64,000 nt of DNA from Thermoplasmatota archaeon (GTDB taxonomy: Archaea; Thermoplasmatota; Penumbrarchaeia; JASLWR01): positions 56,089-120,088 of the forward strand of contig JASLWR010000003.1 in the NCBI GenBank assembly GCA_030740765.1. The letters run 5' to 3'. How positions within the stretch are numbered: position 1 is the first letter of the stretch; each line of letters begins with the position of its first letter. A program made the position numbers and the translations under genes. The notes under the pieces are model-generated. The model saw nothing but the letters and a program-made list of their open reading frames with translations. It did not search any database and was not told the DNA's origin. Below, in pieces: positions 24,901-34,852 of the stretch.

Positions 24901-26229
24901 CTCCCATCGATCAGCAACTTTATCCGCGTTGGTGTCCCAGCTGTATCCCAGAACGAAATCGTCCCTGTCTTCGTCATCAAAATTGTACACTTTCAGAGAA
25001 AAACCGGCTCCCTGATTTACCACGGGGACCTTCGCTACAGGATTTCCGTAACCTTGTGCTCCCTGCCCCGTAGAAAGCCATACTTTTCCGTCCTTCCATT
25101 CCCCGTTGCCGTTCATGGCGTCAGTAGAGATCAATATGTCTGGATTGGCATCACCAGTGAACTCGCCAACATCAACAGAGACGGTCCATTCATCGTTTTG
25201 ATTATACTTGTAGCTCCAGTGAGCGTTTGGTAGGATGATCCCTTGTGCGCCTCCTTTGTAGACCCTTACCTCTCCAGGATGCCAATTCGGGTTTACCTCG
25301 CTATATTCATCGTAGCCGTAGATATTTACCACTACATCATCGAAGTTGTCTCCTGTAGCTTCTTTTGATAAAACGCTTACATAGAGCAGCCCATATTCGG
25401 TATTGGTTGCATCTGTCGTAGTGCTTGTAGACGCGTAACCCCCTTGTCCGTTGTTCAGCAAGAAGAACAAAGAAACCCTCGACGGATTTGTTTGATCCGT
25501 GGGATGTTCGTGACTTATAGCCAATATGAAGTCAGCATTTCCATCATTGTTGAAATCTCCCGAAGCCAATACCATCGATAATAAAAAACCGAAGGTCGCC
25601 TGAGCGCCACCAACGTCAACTTTGTGAACTCCCCCATTTGCATTGAAATTACCTCCGCCGTTGTTAGTATAAAGATAAAGGTCAATTGCTGTTGGTTCCT
25701 GTTGAGGATTTGGCCACGTAAAAACCATGATGTCCAGATCTCCGTCATTATCGACGTCTCCCAGGGCTACACGTGTATAATTTTTGTTATTGTCAATATC
25801 CACAAAGTGTCTTCTGAAACCGTATGATTGGTTGTTGTGATAGGTTGCAATGGTATGATTCTCTCCTACTACTGCCAGGTCCGCGAAACCATCGCCGTTC
25901 AGGTCCCCGGTGGCAATATCATGTATCGTATTGTTCAAAATAGTTTTGTTATTCCAATTCTCGGCAGCGGACCAACCCCCCCTCCCTCGGGAGGACGGAG
26001 CCAGGATATCTCGATCACCGAGTCCATTCGGAACTGCATTATTCAAACCAGTCTTGGTCATTATATTATCGTTCTTGAGAACAAATTGGCTGTCGATCTG
26101 CATCTTTTCTCCGAAGCTATCCACCTTATCCGAAGATTCGGCACTTACCGTTCCGCAGAATACTGCCATTATCATTAATATTCCACACAAAAGGCATGAA
26201 ATCTTTCTATTCTTACCAATTACAATCAT
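21901..26229 (-). CDS. Large surface protein: FG-GAP propeller, fibronectin-III domains, membrane helix and zinc-ribbon tail
   Basis: A 1442-residue single-pass protein. A signal peptide (ISCLLCGILMIMAVFCGTVSA) is followed by about 450 residues of FG-GAP/VCBS repeats with calcium-type loops (GDLNGDGFADLAV, GDVDNDGDLDIMV, GDFNNDGNADFIL). Four fibronectin-III-like domains, each starting near a D..P motif, and one Ig-like domain come next. An Asp/Thr/Gly linker then leads to a membrane helix (LWIVIGASVFFLILVIVFLIV) followed by basic residues, an acidic cytoplasmic tail of about 240 residues, and a C-terminal zinc ribbon (CYNC...CSGC). The ATG at 26229 has GGAAGTG upstream; a GTG at 26238 is the alternative. 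It probably senses or binds outside the cell and recruits a partner inside. Confidence 0.85.
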   Translation of the reverse strand: MIVIGKNRKISCLLCGILMIMAVFCGTVSAESSDKVDSFGEKMQIDSQFVLKNDNIMTKTGLNNAVPNGLGDRDILAPSSRGRGGWSAAENWNNKTILNNTIHDIATGDLNGDGFADLAVVGENHTIATYHNNQSYGFRRHFVDIDNNKNYTRVALGDVDNDGDLDIMVFTWPNPQQEPTAIDLYLYTNNGGGNFNANGGVHKVDVGGAQATFGFLLSMVLASGDFNNDGNADFILAISHEHPTDQTNPSRVSLFFLLNNGQGGYASTSTTTDATNTEYGLLYVSVLSKEATGDNFDDVVVNIYGYDEYSEVNPNWHPGEVRVYKGGAQGIILPNAHWSYKYNQNDEWTVSVDVGEFTGDANPDILISTDAMNGNGEWKDGKVWLSTGQGAQGYGNPVAKVPVVNQGAGFSLKVYNFDDEDRDDFVLGYSWDTNADKVADRWEIRIYTINNQGAFGLEWSDNTGPQGTLNGKVGRIWADDFDNSGAGDVLYSGEDLRLLDIRTGYEADRTPPAAITDLAVSQPQGMNDDTVKLAWSGPGDDENSGGPPAYYIIHYADFAINLGNFNTTTNASNAPKPTGPGNTETVQIDQLDSSTTYYFAIRTVDDAGNWAPLSNVVSFGIPDYVDPDSISDLTASYISVDGEIELSWTAPGDDEDTGTVNSYLVGFSDTNILSFDSVTLINTGLPTPQAAGVTESMRIDINSTAGLDFDETNYYAVIAKDEADNEGGLSNVVSVKLPDITSPDAVSLVAASGDNDGEIKISWQATGDDGGTGKADSYEMRYSSTVFTADDYDNAAQVTGLPAPGNSGSSEEFVMTGLTGGTSYYFAMKVFDDALNPSVISNVASALATDATAPAKITGIDLADTPGDNGGSLSLTWSISPSTDFQSYRIYISSSEMTSPDEDNLIQEIDDINTSLYNITKIGGKVLTDGTEYHVGITAVDTTGNEGVLGTASAASPVDDLAPKIRYFHPSKVSLKLEADSEQTFNITEEFYDDETRDIKWYEDDDEIRRETKNIFIYDVPSGIGETLTIKVELDDGTNKVEHSWDIEVVDLGEGDVGDDDTGDDDDTGDDDTTGDDDTTGDDDTTGDDDTTGDDDTTGDDDDGTDFWTDKIDIDDDGLDDRWEKFYFGDTDSQGRSGNPDKDKYNNFQEYMKRTDPSKNDDPTEGGAGENTGEISSGDDNTMLWIVIGASVFFLILVIVFLIVIISRRSKRKREDEDVVPTPVEIPQKDLEAEELYGRPPSEDAPSVTTTYIEEDSDDMESIEVDRDAMESFFSTVDDSEQPALLPSGGPFDGTEGPGLFASMKADPEGEESFQGLTRDILAEKTPKEDKSLSLDSLFSPIMDDDEEDEEELISELSPMKSDGFGDNFLDDLLTLVPFEDDDMKNITPEEESVRIEETVPKTDEAPLEVACYNCNNSIPIYTDERPLIITCSGCGAQGEIE
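22937..23050 (-). repeat. 15-bp tandem repeats coding an Asp-Thr-Gly linker
   Basis: Within the surface-protein gene, a degenerate 15-bp unit coding TTGDD or DTGDD repeats about seven times. It makes a flexible, highly acidic, threonine-rich segment between the Ig-like domain and the membrane helix. Such segments often carry O-glycans and change length by slippage. Confidence 0.8.
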
Positions 26230-26472
26230 TAATTCCACTTCCTATAGAGATATATCTAGAGACAATATTGGCCGTTTAATTCCATTTATAATATAAATAG
26301 ATTCACCCTATTTCCCCAACATTTATCATATTTTACTGCTGGAGGGATATTATGTACAGGAACAAATCCACAGATGCACCGTCCCTGGCCAGTATTCCGC
26401 ATGGTTAATTTTTCCTATACGAAAAGCTATCATGTATCCTTTGTGGGACCAGTTGAACCAGGTGATGACTTT

Positions 26473-29400
26473 TCAAAATTTCGTATTTCTCCTCCTTGTG
26501 ATGGCGATCTGCCTGATGGGAATGCTCGCCAGCGGTTTCTTGTTCTCTTCCTCCTCCTCTTCCTCTTCGTCCTCATCCTCTTCATACTTGTCAAGAATGA
26601 AATCTATGCTGTTAGATATCTTATCCGCATATCTTCCCGGTGTGGTTTTACCCGAAGGCTTGGCTTCGGCGGCTGTTTGGACTTCAACCGAGGCTGTACG
26701 GGTGGGTATGTCCTGCCTGAGTTCCGAGAGCAGTGAGGCCAGGTCCACGGGGGCTTCTCCACCTCCTCCCCTGTCCCGTTCGGTTCGATCATCGGATCTA
26801 CTCTCTTGGGTTTTCCCGGTTGAGACCCCTTCCCATGGCGTGACCTTTTTGCTTTCCACGGTAGGCCCCTTGGCAAAATTCCATACCTCATCCAACTCCA
26901 CTGGAATTCCGGTCTGAGGTTTTTTCATCACCATTGGCGGCGGGCTTTGGGGAGCGGCGGGCTGTTTTGCAGGGGCGGACGGGGCGATCACCGCGGGTTT
27001 ATCTATCGGCACTATTGCAGTTGTTCCGGGATAAGCCGCCGGTCCCGGCTGCTGGGCGTACCCCCTCGCTATTGCAGCAGCAGTGGGTATTTCAGGCGGA
27101 TTGTGAGCGGCCGGAGGCAGTATTTTCTGCTGTACCGGTGGAAGGTATGTTTTTCCCACCGTATAGGAGGGAACTGCCGAAACACTGTATCCGGAATCGT
27201 TGGAATAGCGCCCCGCATTCGCTGCAGGACCTCCCGTATGAAGCGACTCCAACAGCGCCTCCTTCCTGATACGCCCGAATTCCTGTGAAACCGGTTTTAC
27301 CCGGACCTTCTTTCGTCTTCTATTGATCACCAGTATAATGAACAGTATTATATTGAGTATTATCAGAACAATTATCCAGCACTTCCAGTTGATTCCGTCG
27401 CCATCGGCCTGGTTTTCATCATCCCCTTTCCCCGATCCATCACCTCCGTTTTTTGCGTTTACCACGAATGTGAGAGGCATCCCCGATTCCATTGAGTTTC
27501 CGTGAAGATCCACGGCGGAAATATACGGAGTGTTGTTCCCGTTGGATGCATTAACCAGAGTGGAATGAATGATGGTTCCTGCACCCCATTTGAAAAGATT
27601 GCTCATAGAATAATAGCTCGAATTCACTGCGGACCAGCGAAGATAGGCTCCCTCGTTGGTGGTGACGCTTATGTTCACCGATAATGAATCCTGCTCGGTA
27701 TCGGGGCCGGTGATCAGGAACAACGGGGGCGTGGTGTCCAGAATGATAGTTCCCTGAAACATTTTCACATTACCGCCCCTGTCTTTCAGCTCAACGTAAA
27801 CGGCCTTGCGCCCGTCTCCCGGGGTGAGGTTCCATAGACGATCCCTTGTGAATGGGCCCCATGGGACGTCGGGAAAGTCCTGGTCATTGCTCATTCTGAT
27901 CTCGTACTCGTCCGTGCCGCTCCTTGTATCCATAATAGATACGGAGACCTGGGATGAATTAGTATACTCGTCACCGTTATTGATAATTATCGATATGTTC
28001 TCCGGTGGGTTTGTGTCAACTGTAAATTCAAGCTTTGTCCCGAAAGTCTGAAAATTACCAAAGGAATCCATTGTGCTCACGTAAATCGTATTGATCCCCT
28101 CCCGAGCGTTTACCATGGCAGTATGTCTCATTGCCCCCTCCCCCTCTGTGAACTGGTTTGCCATAAGGTTGTAGCTCTGATTTGCCTCGCTCCATCTTAA
28201 GACGGCGTTCTCGTCAGTCTCCAACACTATCTTCACCGCTCTCGAGTTTACATAATCCGTGGGAGAAATTGAGATGAACTCGGGCGCCTTGTTGTCCACG
28301 GTGAATCTTACAGTGGTTGAAGGTGTGCCGCTATGCTCGTCTACGGGCGTGATCCTTATGAAGATGTTATCCTCGTCAATTTTCCCGATATCGCGGGACG
28401 AATCCCAAATGAACGAATGCCATACTCCACCCGGTGAGGAATTGAGTGCCGCTAAGCCATCCCCTCCCGCAGCCGGGGTCGCTTCCTGGTATGTCGTATA
28501 TCCGATACGGTACTGCACCATGACATCGAGAACATCCGAGTCCCCGTCATAAAGGAGATAATCGATCCTGACGTGTCCGCTCTGAATACCTTCCGGTGTA
28601 GCTGCTTCCGCCTCAGGCAGTATGTTGTAGGTGATCAGGACATCTTCCAGCACTGGGCTTGTGGAGCTGTCTTCAGTTTCAAGATAGGCTCTGTATTGCA
28701 GCCATCGGTGATAGTGATGTCCTTCCCAGATGTTCATGCCGGAGTAAGTATAAAACGATGATGAGCTCCCGTCCGGTCCCAGATAGGATTCGGCCGTTAT
28801 CCCATCCAGAGTTGGTGAGCTACGGAGCTGAAATAACAGCCATGTGCCCGGAGGTCGTGTTTCCGACCAGGTTAGCCATTTCCAGTATATGAGATACTCC
28901 TCGTTATCGATGAACGCAGATTCGTAATCGCCGGACAGATGAAATTCACGATAGGTGACGCGCACACTTTTCAGGACGGGACTTTCGGGATTCGGCGAGT
29001 GGAATTCCATTCTGTAGTAGAATGCTGAAGTGTTCCATTTCAACCCTGACAGGTTCAGCCCCCATTCTCCGTCCACAAGATTGTCCTTTTCACCGAGGAT
29101 TCCATTGGAATCGTGCCAAGTAACTTCATTATGTGAAAAACTAACCAGGAGCTGGGTTCCGTTCGGTATCGTACACGAATATTCGAACTTATCAAAGGAA
29201 GCTGCACTTGACATGAGAAGATTCGTGGATCTGAAATACCCCTGGGTGAACTGGCAGGTCCCCGCTGGATCGGTTCTTATCAACCAGATGTCGTATTCAC
29301 CGGCTCCGTAGGAATATGATGTACCTAAGATCATGTATCCGCCATCCGCAGCCGTGCTGACCGATTCACTGTAATCGGTGCTATGCCCTCCATAGGTATT

Positions 29401-30621
29401 ATCCCACAATTTCGTGCCGGTGTTATCGGTCCTGATGATCCAAACATCCCTATTCCCTGCTCCGAATGACCAGGTGCTGCCGGATATGATGTAACCCCCA
29501 TCGTCACAGACACTAACGCTATAGCCTTCATCGTCCTTCTCCCCCCCGAACTTCCGGTTCCACGATTCCTGGCCATCCTTGTCCGTCTTTACGAGCCAGA
29601 CGTCGTTCCCCCCGTTACCGTATGACGAAGTGTAACCTGCAATTATGTATCCTTTATCTGCAGTCTGCTCCAACGAATAACCCCTTTCGAATCCGTCTCC
29701 GCCGAAGGTTCGATGCCATCTTAGCCCGCCATGGGCATGAAACTTTAAGAGCCATATGTCCTTTCGTCCATTGCCGTACGATTCCGTAAAACCCACCGCC
29801 ACGTAATCCCCGTCATTTGCCTCAACAACCGAAAAACCCCAGCTGAAGTCCCCCCAATCTCCCAAGGTATTGCTCCATTCCTGATTACCCTGGTCATCGG
29901 TCTTTATGACATATAATTCACTCCAGGGATCGTCTCCATCATGGTAATCGCATCCCGCGATGATGAAACCACCATCCTTTGTCTCGGAAACCCCTTCGCC
30001 GTATTCGTTCCCTCCCCCACCGTAGGTCTCGTCCCACAGCAAATTGCCGTTCCCGTCTGTCCTTATAAGCCAAACGTCATGGCCACCGTTCCCAAACGAG
30101 TAGGTGTAACCAGTTATCACATATCCCCCGTCCGCCGTTTGCCTGACATCTTTTCCGTAATCGTACTGGGTTCCACCGAAGGTTTTCGACCACTGCAGAT
30201 CGCCGTTCTCATTTGTTTTTATTAGCCATACGTCGCTGTAACCGGAACCCTCTGATTCGGTGGTGTCCACAATGATGTATCCTCCATCGGCAGTGGGACG
30301 AATTTTTTTACCGTATTCGGAATTCGGTCCGCCGTAAGTTCTTTCGGTCTTTATGACTTTGATATTACCGGCCTGCGTTTCATGGGAGAGGTTTTCAATT
30401 ACATTTACATCTGTCTCGTCGTAAAAGTCGTCCTCGAACTCCTTTTCCATGGTGGCCAGCTTTACCTCGCCTTCGGGGCTAACGTAGACATTTCGAGCGG
30501 TTCCGTCCGAAAAATCCCCTTCGGTCCACACGCTCGGTGCCTCTATCCCGATTGCTATTATGAACAGCAGGCCGGGGAAAAGCAATGAGACCAGTAATGT
30601 GACCGAATACAATTTCGACAT
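26473..30621 (-). CDS. Large surface protein: seven-bladed propeller, Ig-like domains, membrane helix, acidic tail
   Basis: A 1382-residue single-pass protein. The signal peptide is VTLLVSLLFPGLLFIIAIGI. Seven repeats of about 50 residues follow, each holding a GGY(I/V)I strand and a D(V/I)WLI(K/R)T strand and ending W...TFGG or a variant, as expected for a seven-bladed beta-propeller. Several Ig/Ca-dependent beta domains span residues about 450-1040. A membrane helix (CWIIVLIILNIILFIILVI) is followed by RRRKK and a 300-residue Pro/Ala-rich tail ending in a long run of Glu. Start at 30621, chosen for GGAAGGA before the ATG; the longer frame has no such signal. Same architecture class as the neighbouring protein, and same strand. 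Confidence 0.85.
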   Translation of the reverse strand: MSKLYSVTLLVSLLFPGLLFIIAIGIEAPSVWTEGDFSDGTARNVYVSPEGEVKLATMEKEFEDDFYDETDVNVIENLSHETQAGNIKVIKTERTYGGPNSEYGKKIRPTADGGYIIVDTTESEGSGYSDVWLIKTNENGDLQWSKTFGGTQYDYGKDVRQTADGGYVITGYTYSFGNGGHDVWLIRTDGNGNLLWDETYGGGGNEYGEGVSETKDGGFIIAGCDYHDGDDPWSELYVIKTDDQGNQEWSNTLGDWGDFSWGFSVVEANDGDYVAVGFTESYGNGRKDIWLLKFHAHGGLRWHRTFGGDGFERGYSLEQTADKGYIIAGYTSSYGNGGNDVWLVKTDKDGQESWNRKFGGEKDDEGYSVSVCDDGGYIISGSTWSFGAGNRDVWIIRTDNTGTKLWDNTYGGHSTDYSESVSTAADGGYMILGTSYSYGAGEYDIWLIRTDPAGTCQFTQGYFRSTNLLMSSAASFDKFEYSCTIPNGTQLLVSFSHNEVTWHDSNGILGEKDNLVDGEWGLNLSGLKWNTSAFYYRMEFHSPNPESPVLKSVRVTYREFHLSGDYESAFIDNEEYLIYWKWLTWSETRPPGTWLLFQLRSSPTLDGITAESYLGPDGSSSSFYTYSGMNIWEGHHYHRWLQYRAYLETEDSSTSPVLEDVLITYNILPEAEAATPEGIQSGHVRIDYLLYDGDSDVLDVMVQYRIGYTTYQEATPAAGGDGLAALNSSPGGVWHSFIWDSSRDIGKIDEDNIFIRITPVDEHSGTPSTTVRFTVDNKAPEFISISPTDYVNSRAVKIVLETDENAVLRWSEANQSYNLMANQFTEGEGAMRHTAMVNAREGINTIYVSTMDSFGNFQTFGTKLEFTVDTNPPENISIIINNGDEYTNSSQVSVSIMDTRSGTDEYEIRMSNDQDFPDVPWGPFTRDRLWNLTPGDGRKAVYVELKDRGGNVKMFQGTIILDTTPPLFLITGPDTEQDSLSVNISVTTNEGAYLRWSAVNSSYYSMSNLFKWGAGTIIHSTLVNASNGNNTPYISAVDLHGNSMESGMPLTFVVNAKNGGDGSGKGDDENQADGDGINWKCWIIVLIILNIILFIILVINRRRKKVRVKPVSQEFGRIRKEALLESLHTGGPAANAGRYSNDSGYSVSAVPSYTVGKTYLPPVQQKILPPAAHNPPEIPTAAAIARGYAQQPGPAAYPGTTAIVPIDKPAVIAPSAPAKQPAAPQSPPPMVMKKPQTGIPVELDEVWNFAKGPTVESKKVTPWEGVSTGKTQESRSDDRTERDRGGGGEAPVDLASLLSELRQDIPTRTASVEVQTAAEAKPSGKTTPGRYADKISNSIDFILDKYEEDEDEEEEEEEENKKPLASIPIRQIAITRRRNTKF

Positions 30622-30765
30622 GAATTCCTTCCCCAAAAAAGTTGCACTATTATAGATATTAATAGAGATGAATACCAAATATTTAATATTATTGCATAAA
30701 AATTCTTTCGGGCGGTCGGGATGACGCTCACTGCTTTGTGCCAGGCTTATTTCTGCATGATCCGT

Positions 30766-32274
30766 TCATATTTGCCGTCTCATGCTTATGTTATTTTCCC
30801 TTTTGTATATCCCAGGATTGAATATCGCAAGGACGGTAAATATCTCCAGCCGACCCACCCACATCAAAACGGCTAGTAATATCTTACCCCCGCTCGATAT
30901 GAATGCATAGTTTTTCACAGGACCGACGCTTCCCAGACCGGGGCCCACATTTCCCAGGGATGCAGCCACGGCGGATGCACCGGATACGAGATCCAGTCCC
31001 ATACTGACTATGACACCGGTTCCCACGACGAAAAGGAGGAGGTAGAGAAGGAAGAAGGTAGTTATGTTATCAAGAAGGCTTTCGGGTACCGGTGTACCGG
31101 CCACCTTTATTGGTATAACCATCCTATCTCGGCCCAGTTTCTTGAATTTTCGCCACAATATCTTCAACACTATCAGTATCCGAATGTTCTTTATCCCACC
31201 CCCCGTGGAGCCGGCGGAACCCCCAATGAACATCAGTAAGAGAAGTATCAGCCGGGCCAGGTCGGGCCAGGTGTCGAAATTTACCGTGGCGTACCCGGTG
31301 GTGCTCAGTATGGAGGCGGTCTGGAACGCGGAATGGCGTCCAGCGTCCAGGATGCCTTTCTGTGCGTCATATATGCAAATGGAAATGACTGCTGCGGATA
31401 TCAGGAAAACACTCATGTACATGCGGAATTCAGCATCCCTCAGCATATCCTTCACCCTGCCCCTGAAAGAATAGTACAGCAGGGCGAAATTTACTCCGGT
31501 CACGATCATAAAGAAAGTAATTATCCACTGGATCACAGCAGAAAACTCTCCAACTGAGCCGACTCTGGAAGAAAAACCCCCTGAGGCCATAGTTGTAAAT
31601 GTATGGTATAACGCCTCGTATGCGTTCATGCCGCAGATATAGAGTATTACGAACTCGGCCAGGGAGAAACCGCAGTAAACCAGCCACATCACCTTTGCAG
31701 TGTGGGTTATCTTGGGTTTCAACTTGGTAAGGGTAGGTCCAGGAGATTCGGCCTGGAGTAGTTTTATACCCCCCTGCGTGAATCTTGCGAGAATCGCCAC
31801 GGAAAGTACTATGACTCCCATGCCTCCCAGCCATTGGATCAAAGCCCTCCATAACATTATGCTGTGGGGGTAATTATCAAGGTAATCGGTGCCCGCCGGT
31901 ATCTCGAGAATAGTTGCCCCCGTGGTGGTCAGTCCCGACATGGATTCAAAGAAAGCATTAGTGAAACCGGGTATCATGCCGCTGAGAATGAACGGAAGGG
32001 TGCTTATGAGGGCTATAACCAGCCAGCTTAGGGACACAATGGCTAATGCTTCGGTATCCGAAAAATCGGAAGGCATACCAACGCGTTCAAGCAGCAGCCC
32101 AATGGTGACAGAAAAAAGTATGAGGAAAAGGAATATCAATGCATTCATGGGGTAGAAACCCTTAATAAGTGGCTCTTCCCAGTACAGCAAAGAAACCAGC
32201 AGAGGAATGAACATTGCAAATGAAAAGAATTTTACAACTGTCCCTATGTTCCCCATGACCACACGCCATCTCAT
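30766..32274 (-). CDS. trkH: Trk-type potassium uptake protein, membrane subunit TrkH
   Basis: A 502-residue membrane protein with the four pore-loop repeats of Trk/Ktr transporters: SGLTTTGATIL near residue 112, TFTTMASGGFSSR near residue 226, ILSTTGYATVNFD near residue 324 and ASLGNVGPGLGSVGP near residue 444, each with the filter glycine. It imports potassium, gated by the nucleotide-binding TrkA protein. Its ATG overlaps the trkA stop by four bases (ATGA), so the two are translationally coupled. It is the second gene of a two-gene operon; nothing coding lies between it and the surface-protein gene beyond 145 bases of A/T-rich spacer. Confidence 0.95.
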   Translation of the reverse strand: MRWRVVMGNIGTVVKFFSFAMFIPLLVSLLYWEEPLIKGFYPMNALIFLFLILFSVTIGLLLERVGMPSDFSDTEALAIVSLSWLVIALISTLPFILSGMIPGFTNAFFESMSGLTTTGATILEIPAGTDYLDNYPHSIMLWRALIQWLGGMGVIVLSVAILARFTQGGIKLLQAESPGPTLTKLKPKITHTAKVMWLVYCGFSLAEFVILYICGMNAYEALYHTFTTMASGGFSSRVGSVGEFSAVIQWIITFFMIVTGVNFALLYYSFRGRVKDMLRDAEFRMYMSVFLISAAVISICIYDAQKGILDAGRHSAFQTASILSTTGYATVNFDTWPDLARLILLLLMFIGGSAGSTGGGIKNIRILIVLKILWRKFKKLGRDRMVIPIKVAGTPVPESLLDNITTFFLLYLLLFVVGTGVIVSMGLDLVSGASAVAASLGNVGPGLGSVGPVKNYAFISSGGKILLAVLMWVGRLEIFTVLAIFNPGIYKRENNISMRRQI

Positions 32275-33632
32275 AGGATCAATCCTTTGCCCCTGAACAA
32301 GCGGTTGATCTGCTCCATCATTTCCTGAAAACAGAATATTATGACCCTGTCTCCCTTCAGAACCTGATCGTCGCCGCCCGGGATCAGGGTCTTACCCTTG
32401 CGGAATATACCGACAATAAGCACTCCTCTGGGAAGACGGATGTCCTTTATCTTTTTACCCGATGCACGTGAACGTTTGGCAACCTTTGTTTCGAAAACCA
32501 TAAGCTCTCCACCATGGAGTGTAACGGTACGCAGAATATCCAATTGTTCTATCTCCTTCAATACTGCCTCGATGGTTAGGTGTTTGACGGAAGCCGCAAA
32601 ATCGATACCTACGGTTTCCATCATGGGTTTCAGCGAGGTCCTGTACAGAAGTGACATAACCTTCGGGATCTCGTAGATCTTTGCGAAGAGAGCTATGAGT
32701 ATGTTGAACTCCTCGCTGCGGGTCATGGCAACCACCGCGTCCATATTTTCCATACCTTCCTCGAGAAGCAATTTCTTATCTGTAGGCTCCCCTTCGATCA
32801 CCACTGTCTTTTTTAGTTTCCCGGCCGCCTTCAGGCACTTATCCTTTCGTTTCTCGATCATTGTTACCCGAACGTCCTTCTCCTCCAGTAGTTTAGCGAG
32901 ATGGACCGCCATGTCATTTGCACCCACGATCATAACCCTTTCTATGCGTTTTCTTTTCTTACCGTGAACTTCCCCCATCAGGCGTTCGATGTTTTTCATC
33001 TTGTCCGGGGAGTCTATGACCATTACCAGATGGTCGTCCTTTCTGATAATGGTCTTACCGTCCGGGATTATCACGTGAGCACCCCGAAATATCGCTCCTA
33101 TCATCAAACCCTTTGGGAGTTTCGTGTTCAGGATCGCGTTGTGGCAGATTTGTGAACCAGTATGAACCTTCGCTTCCACCAGCATCATTTTGCCCTTTGC
33201 CATTGACGTGCGGTTGACCAATGCCGGAATCACAATGATCTTAGCGATCTTGTCAGCCACCACTAGTTTTGGTGAGATGGCGATGTCTATTCCTATAGGA
33301 GCAAACTTTTTCGAGACGGGTTCGGAAATGTATTTCAAACTGTTGATCCTTGCCAGAGTTGTGCATCCCATGGACTTTGCAATTACGCATCCGAGCATGT
33401 TAGCCTCGTCATCAGCACTGAGACCGAAATAAAAATCAGCATCTCGAGCCCCCGCGCTTTCGATTATCTCAGCTTTGGCTCCATTGCCGCAGATGAGTCT
33501 GGAATCAAGTCCCCTGCAGTTGTCTACGACGGTGCTGTCCGGCTCGATAACGGTTATTTCGTGACCCACTCTGGATAGGGTTTCTGCGATTGAGCAGCCA
33601 ACTTCACCAGCGCCGGATATGATTATATTCAT
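32271..33632 (-). CDS. trkA: Trk potassium system regulatory NAD-binding subunit TrkA
   Basis: A 453-residue cytoplasmic protein made of two RCK units. Each has a Rossmann nucleotide site: MNIIISGAGEVGCSIAETL at the N-terminus, with the acidic VIEPDS at the end of strand two, and a second copy VMIVGANDMAVHLAKLLEEK near residue 232. Each is followed by a TrkA-C domain. It binds NAD(H)/ATP-type ligands and controls TrkH. Full-length for the duplicated TrkA form. GAGGT lies 6 bases before the ATG. It is the first gene of the trkA-trkH operon. Confidence 0.95.
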   Translation of the reverse strand: MNIIISGAGEVGCSIAETLSRVGHEITVIEPDSTVVDNCRGLDSRLICGNGAKAEIIESAGARDADFYFGLSADDEANMLGCVIAKSMGCTTLARINSLKYISEPVSKKFAPIGIDIAISPKLVVADKIAKIIVIPALVNRTSMAKGKMMLVEAKVHTGSQICHNAILNTKLPKGLMIGAIFRGAHVIIPDGKTIIRKDDHLVMVIDSPDKMKNIERLMGEVHGKKRKRIERVMIVGANDMAVHLAKLLEEKDVRVTMIEKRKDKCLKAAGKLKKTVVIEGEPTDKKLLLEEGMENMDAVVAMTRSEEFNILIALFAKIYEIPKVMSLLYRTSLKPMMETVGIDFAASVKHLTIEAVLKEIEQLDILRTVTLHGGELMVFETKVAKRSRASGKKIKDIRLPRGVLIVGIFRKGKTLIPGGDDQVLKGDRVIIFCFQEMMEQINRLFRGKGLIL

Positions 33633-33757
33633 GAAAAACCTCGGAGAGCCCAGTAATTTAAATTATCCAGATTCAAGAGCATTGACACCACATATCTATT
33701 TATATATATCGGTCTGACAAAGTATAAAGTCCAGTCCGGACAGGGTCCTCGTTGTCC

Positions 33758-34852
33758 TCAGCAACTAGGTTTCACCCTCTGCACCATGAGGTACTTCATT
33801 TTTTCATCAATTCCGGGAAATACGAATATCATTTTCTTGCGGACGCCGTGGGCTACTCTCACACTTCGTGAGATGTCCGGCCAATTCTTCCCTGTTTTTG
33901 ACGAAAGAAGATGAAACAGGTATTCGGCATGGTTTTCTTCCGGATCGTCCCGGTATGCCCTGAAATAGGCGCCGTACTTGAAACCCGTCTTAACAATGAG
34001 ATCGCGTCTTTTCAGCTCTTCGTACAATAAATATCTTTCAGAGAGGTCGCTTTCATATTTCTCTCCGTGTTCCATGAACTGTTCGAAGCTTATTGAACCG
34101 CCTAACTCTCCATTTTTGTTTAGAGGATCCTTGGCTGATACTTCGAGAATGTTTTTCTTGAGGAGGAATGCGGCCTCCACAAGTGATAACTGGTGGGTTG
34201 ATTCTCTGACCTGTCCGAAGAACTCCCTCTCGAAAAGGTCTCTCAGTTTTTCCTTGTCGAATACTATCAAACTTCCCTCCAGCAGTATTCCCTTTACTTT
34301 AGTTCCAGGGGAGATGTGCGGGATCTTGCCCCGGGGATCAGTAATGGATATTTCGTAATATGTAACGTCTCCTTCCTCATCCACTATTTGTACGAGATAG
34401 ATTTTTCTCAATTCCCGGCTTTTCAATGTCTTCCCATACATTGCATCCGGCATGAAACGATGCCGCTCGGAGAAAACGTCCACATATTTCCTCGAAGTGT
34501 TTCTCCTTATGGAACTGCCCCCGGGATAAAGGGAAAAATCGAAGGGCGAGGTGAACTTAACGATGAAACCCCTGTTCTTCAGGTCGCGATAGGCCACGTA
34601 CCGGTGAAAATCGGTGTCGGTTTGACTTACAATAAAATCGATTAGCTGAGAAAAGTCCACCGGGCGGTCGCGGATGATAACAGAGAGTTTATTCCGCTCC
34701 ACCAAGTAAGCTGCCTCAATGAGTGTAAGTGCCGTCCCTCCTCCTGACAAGGGCTGGCCAAAACAGTGTTTACCGTAAAGCCGGTTCCCATCTTCTTTAT
34801 CGATAACCACAGCTTTGTGCTCATCGAATATCCTTGCCACTGGTAGGGTCAT
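33758..34852 (-). CDS. endA: tRNA-splicing endonuclease, fused two-repeat form
   Basis: A 364-residue EndA in which two endonuclease units are joined. The C-terminal unit keeps the active-site set: Tyr in KYGAYFRAY, His in EENHAEYLFHLL and Lys in RVAHGVRKKMIFV. The N-terminal copy (NRGFIVKFTSPFDFSLYPGG, then YVDVFSERHRFM) has the fold pattern but has lost the catalytic residues. It removes introns at bulge-helix-bulge sites in pre-tRNAs and pre-rRNAs. It stands alone, downstream of no other gene; the giant gene starts divergently about 390 bases away. Confidence 0.9.
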   Translation of the reverse strand: MTLPVARIFDEHKAVVIDKEDGNRLYGKHCFGQPLSGGGTALTLIEAAYLVERNKLSVIIRDRPVDFSQLIDFIVSQTDTDFHRYVAYRDLKNRGFIVKFTSPFDFSLYPGGSSIRRNTSRKYVDVFSERHRFMPDAMYGKTLKSRELRKIYLVQIVDEEGDVTYYEISITDPRGKIPHISPGTKVKGILLEGSLIVFDKEKLRDLFEREFFGQVRESTHQLSLVEAAFLLKKNILEVSAKDPLNKNGELGGSISFEQFMEHGEKYESDLSERYLLYEELKRRDLIVKTGFKYGAYFRAYRDDPEENHAEYLFHLLSSKTGKNWPDISRSVRVAHGVRKKMIFVFPGIDEKMKYLMVQRVKPSC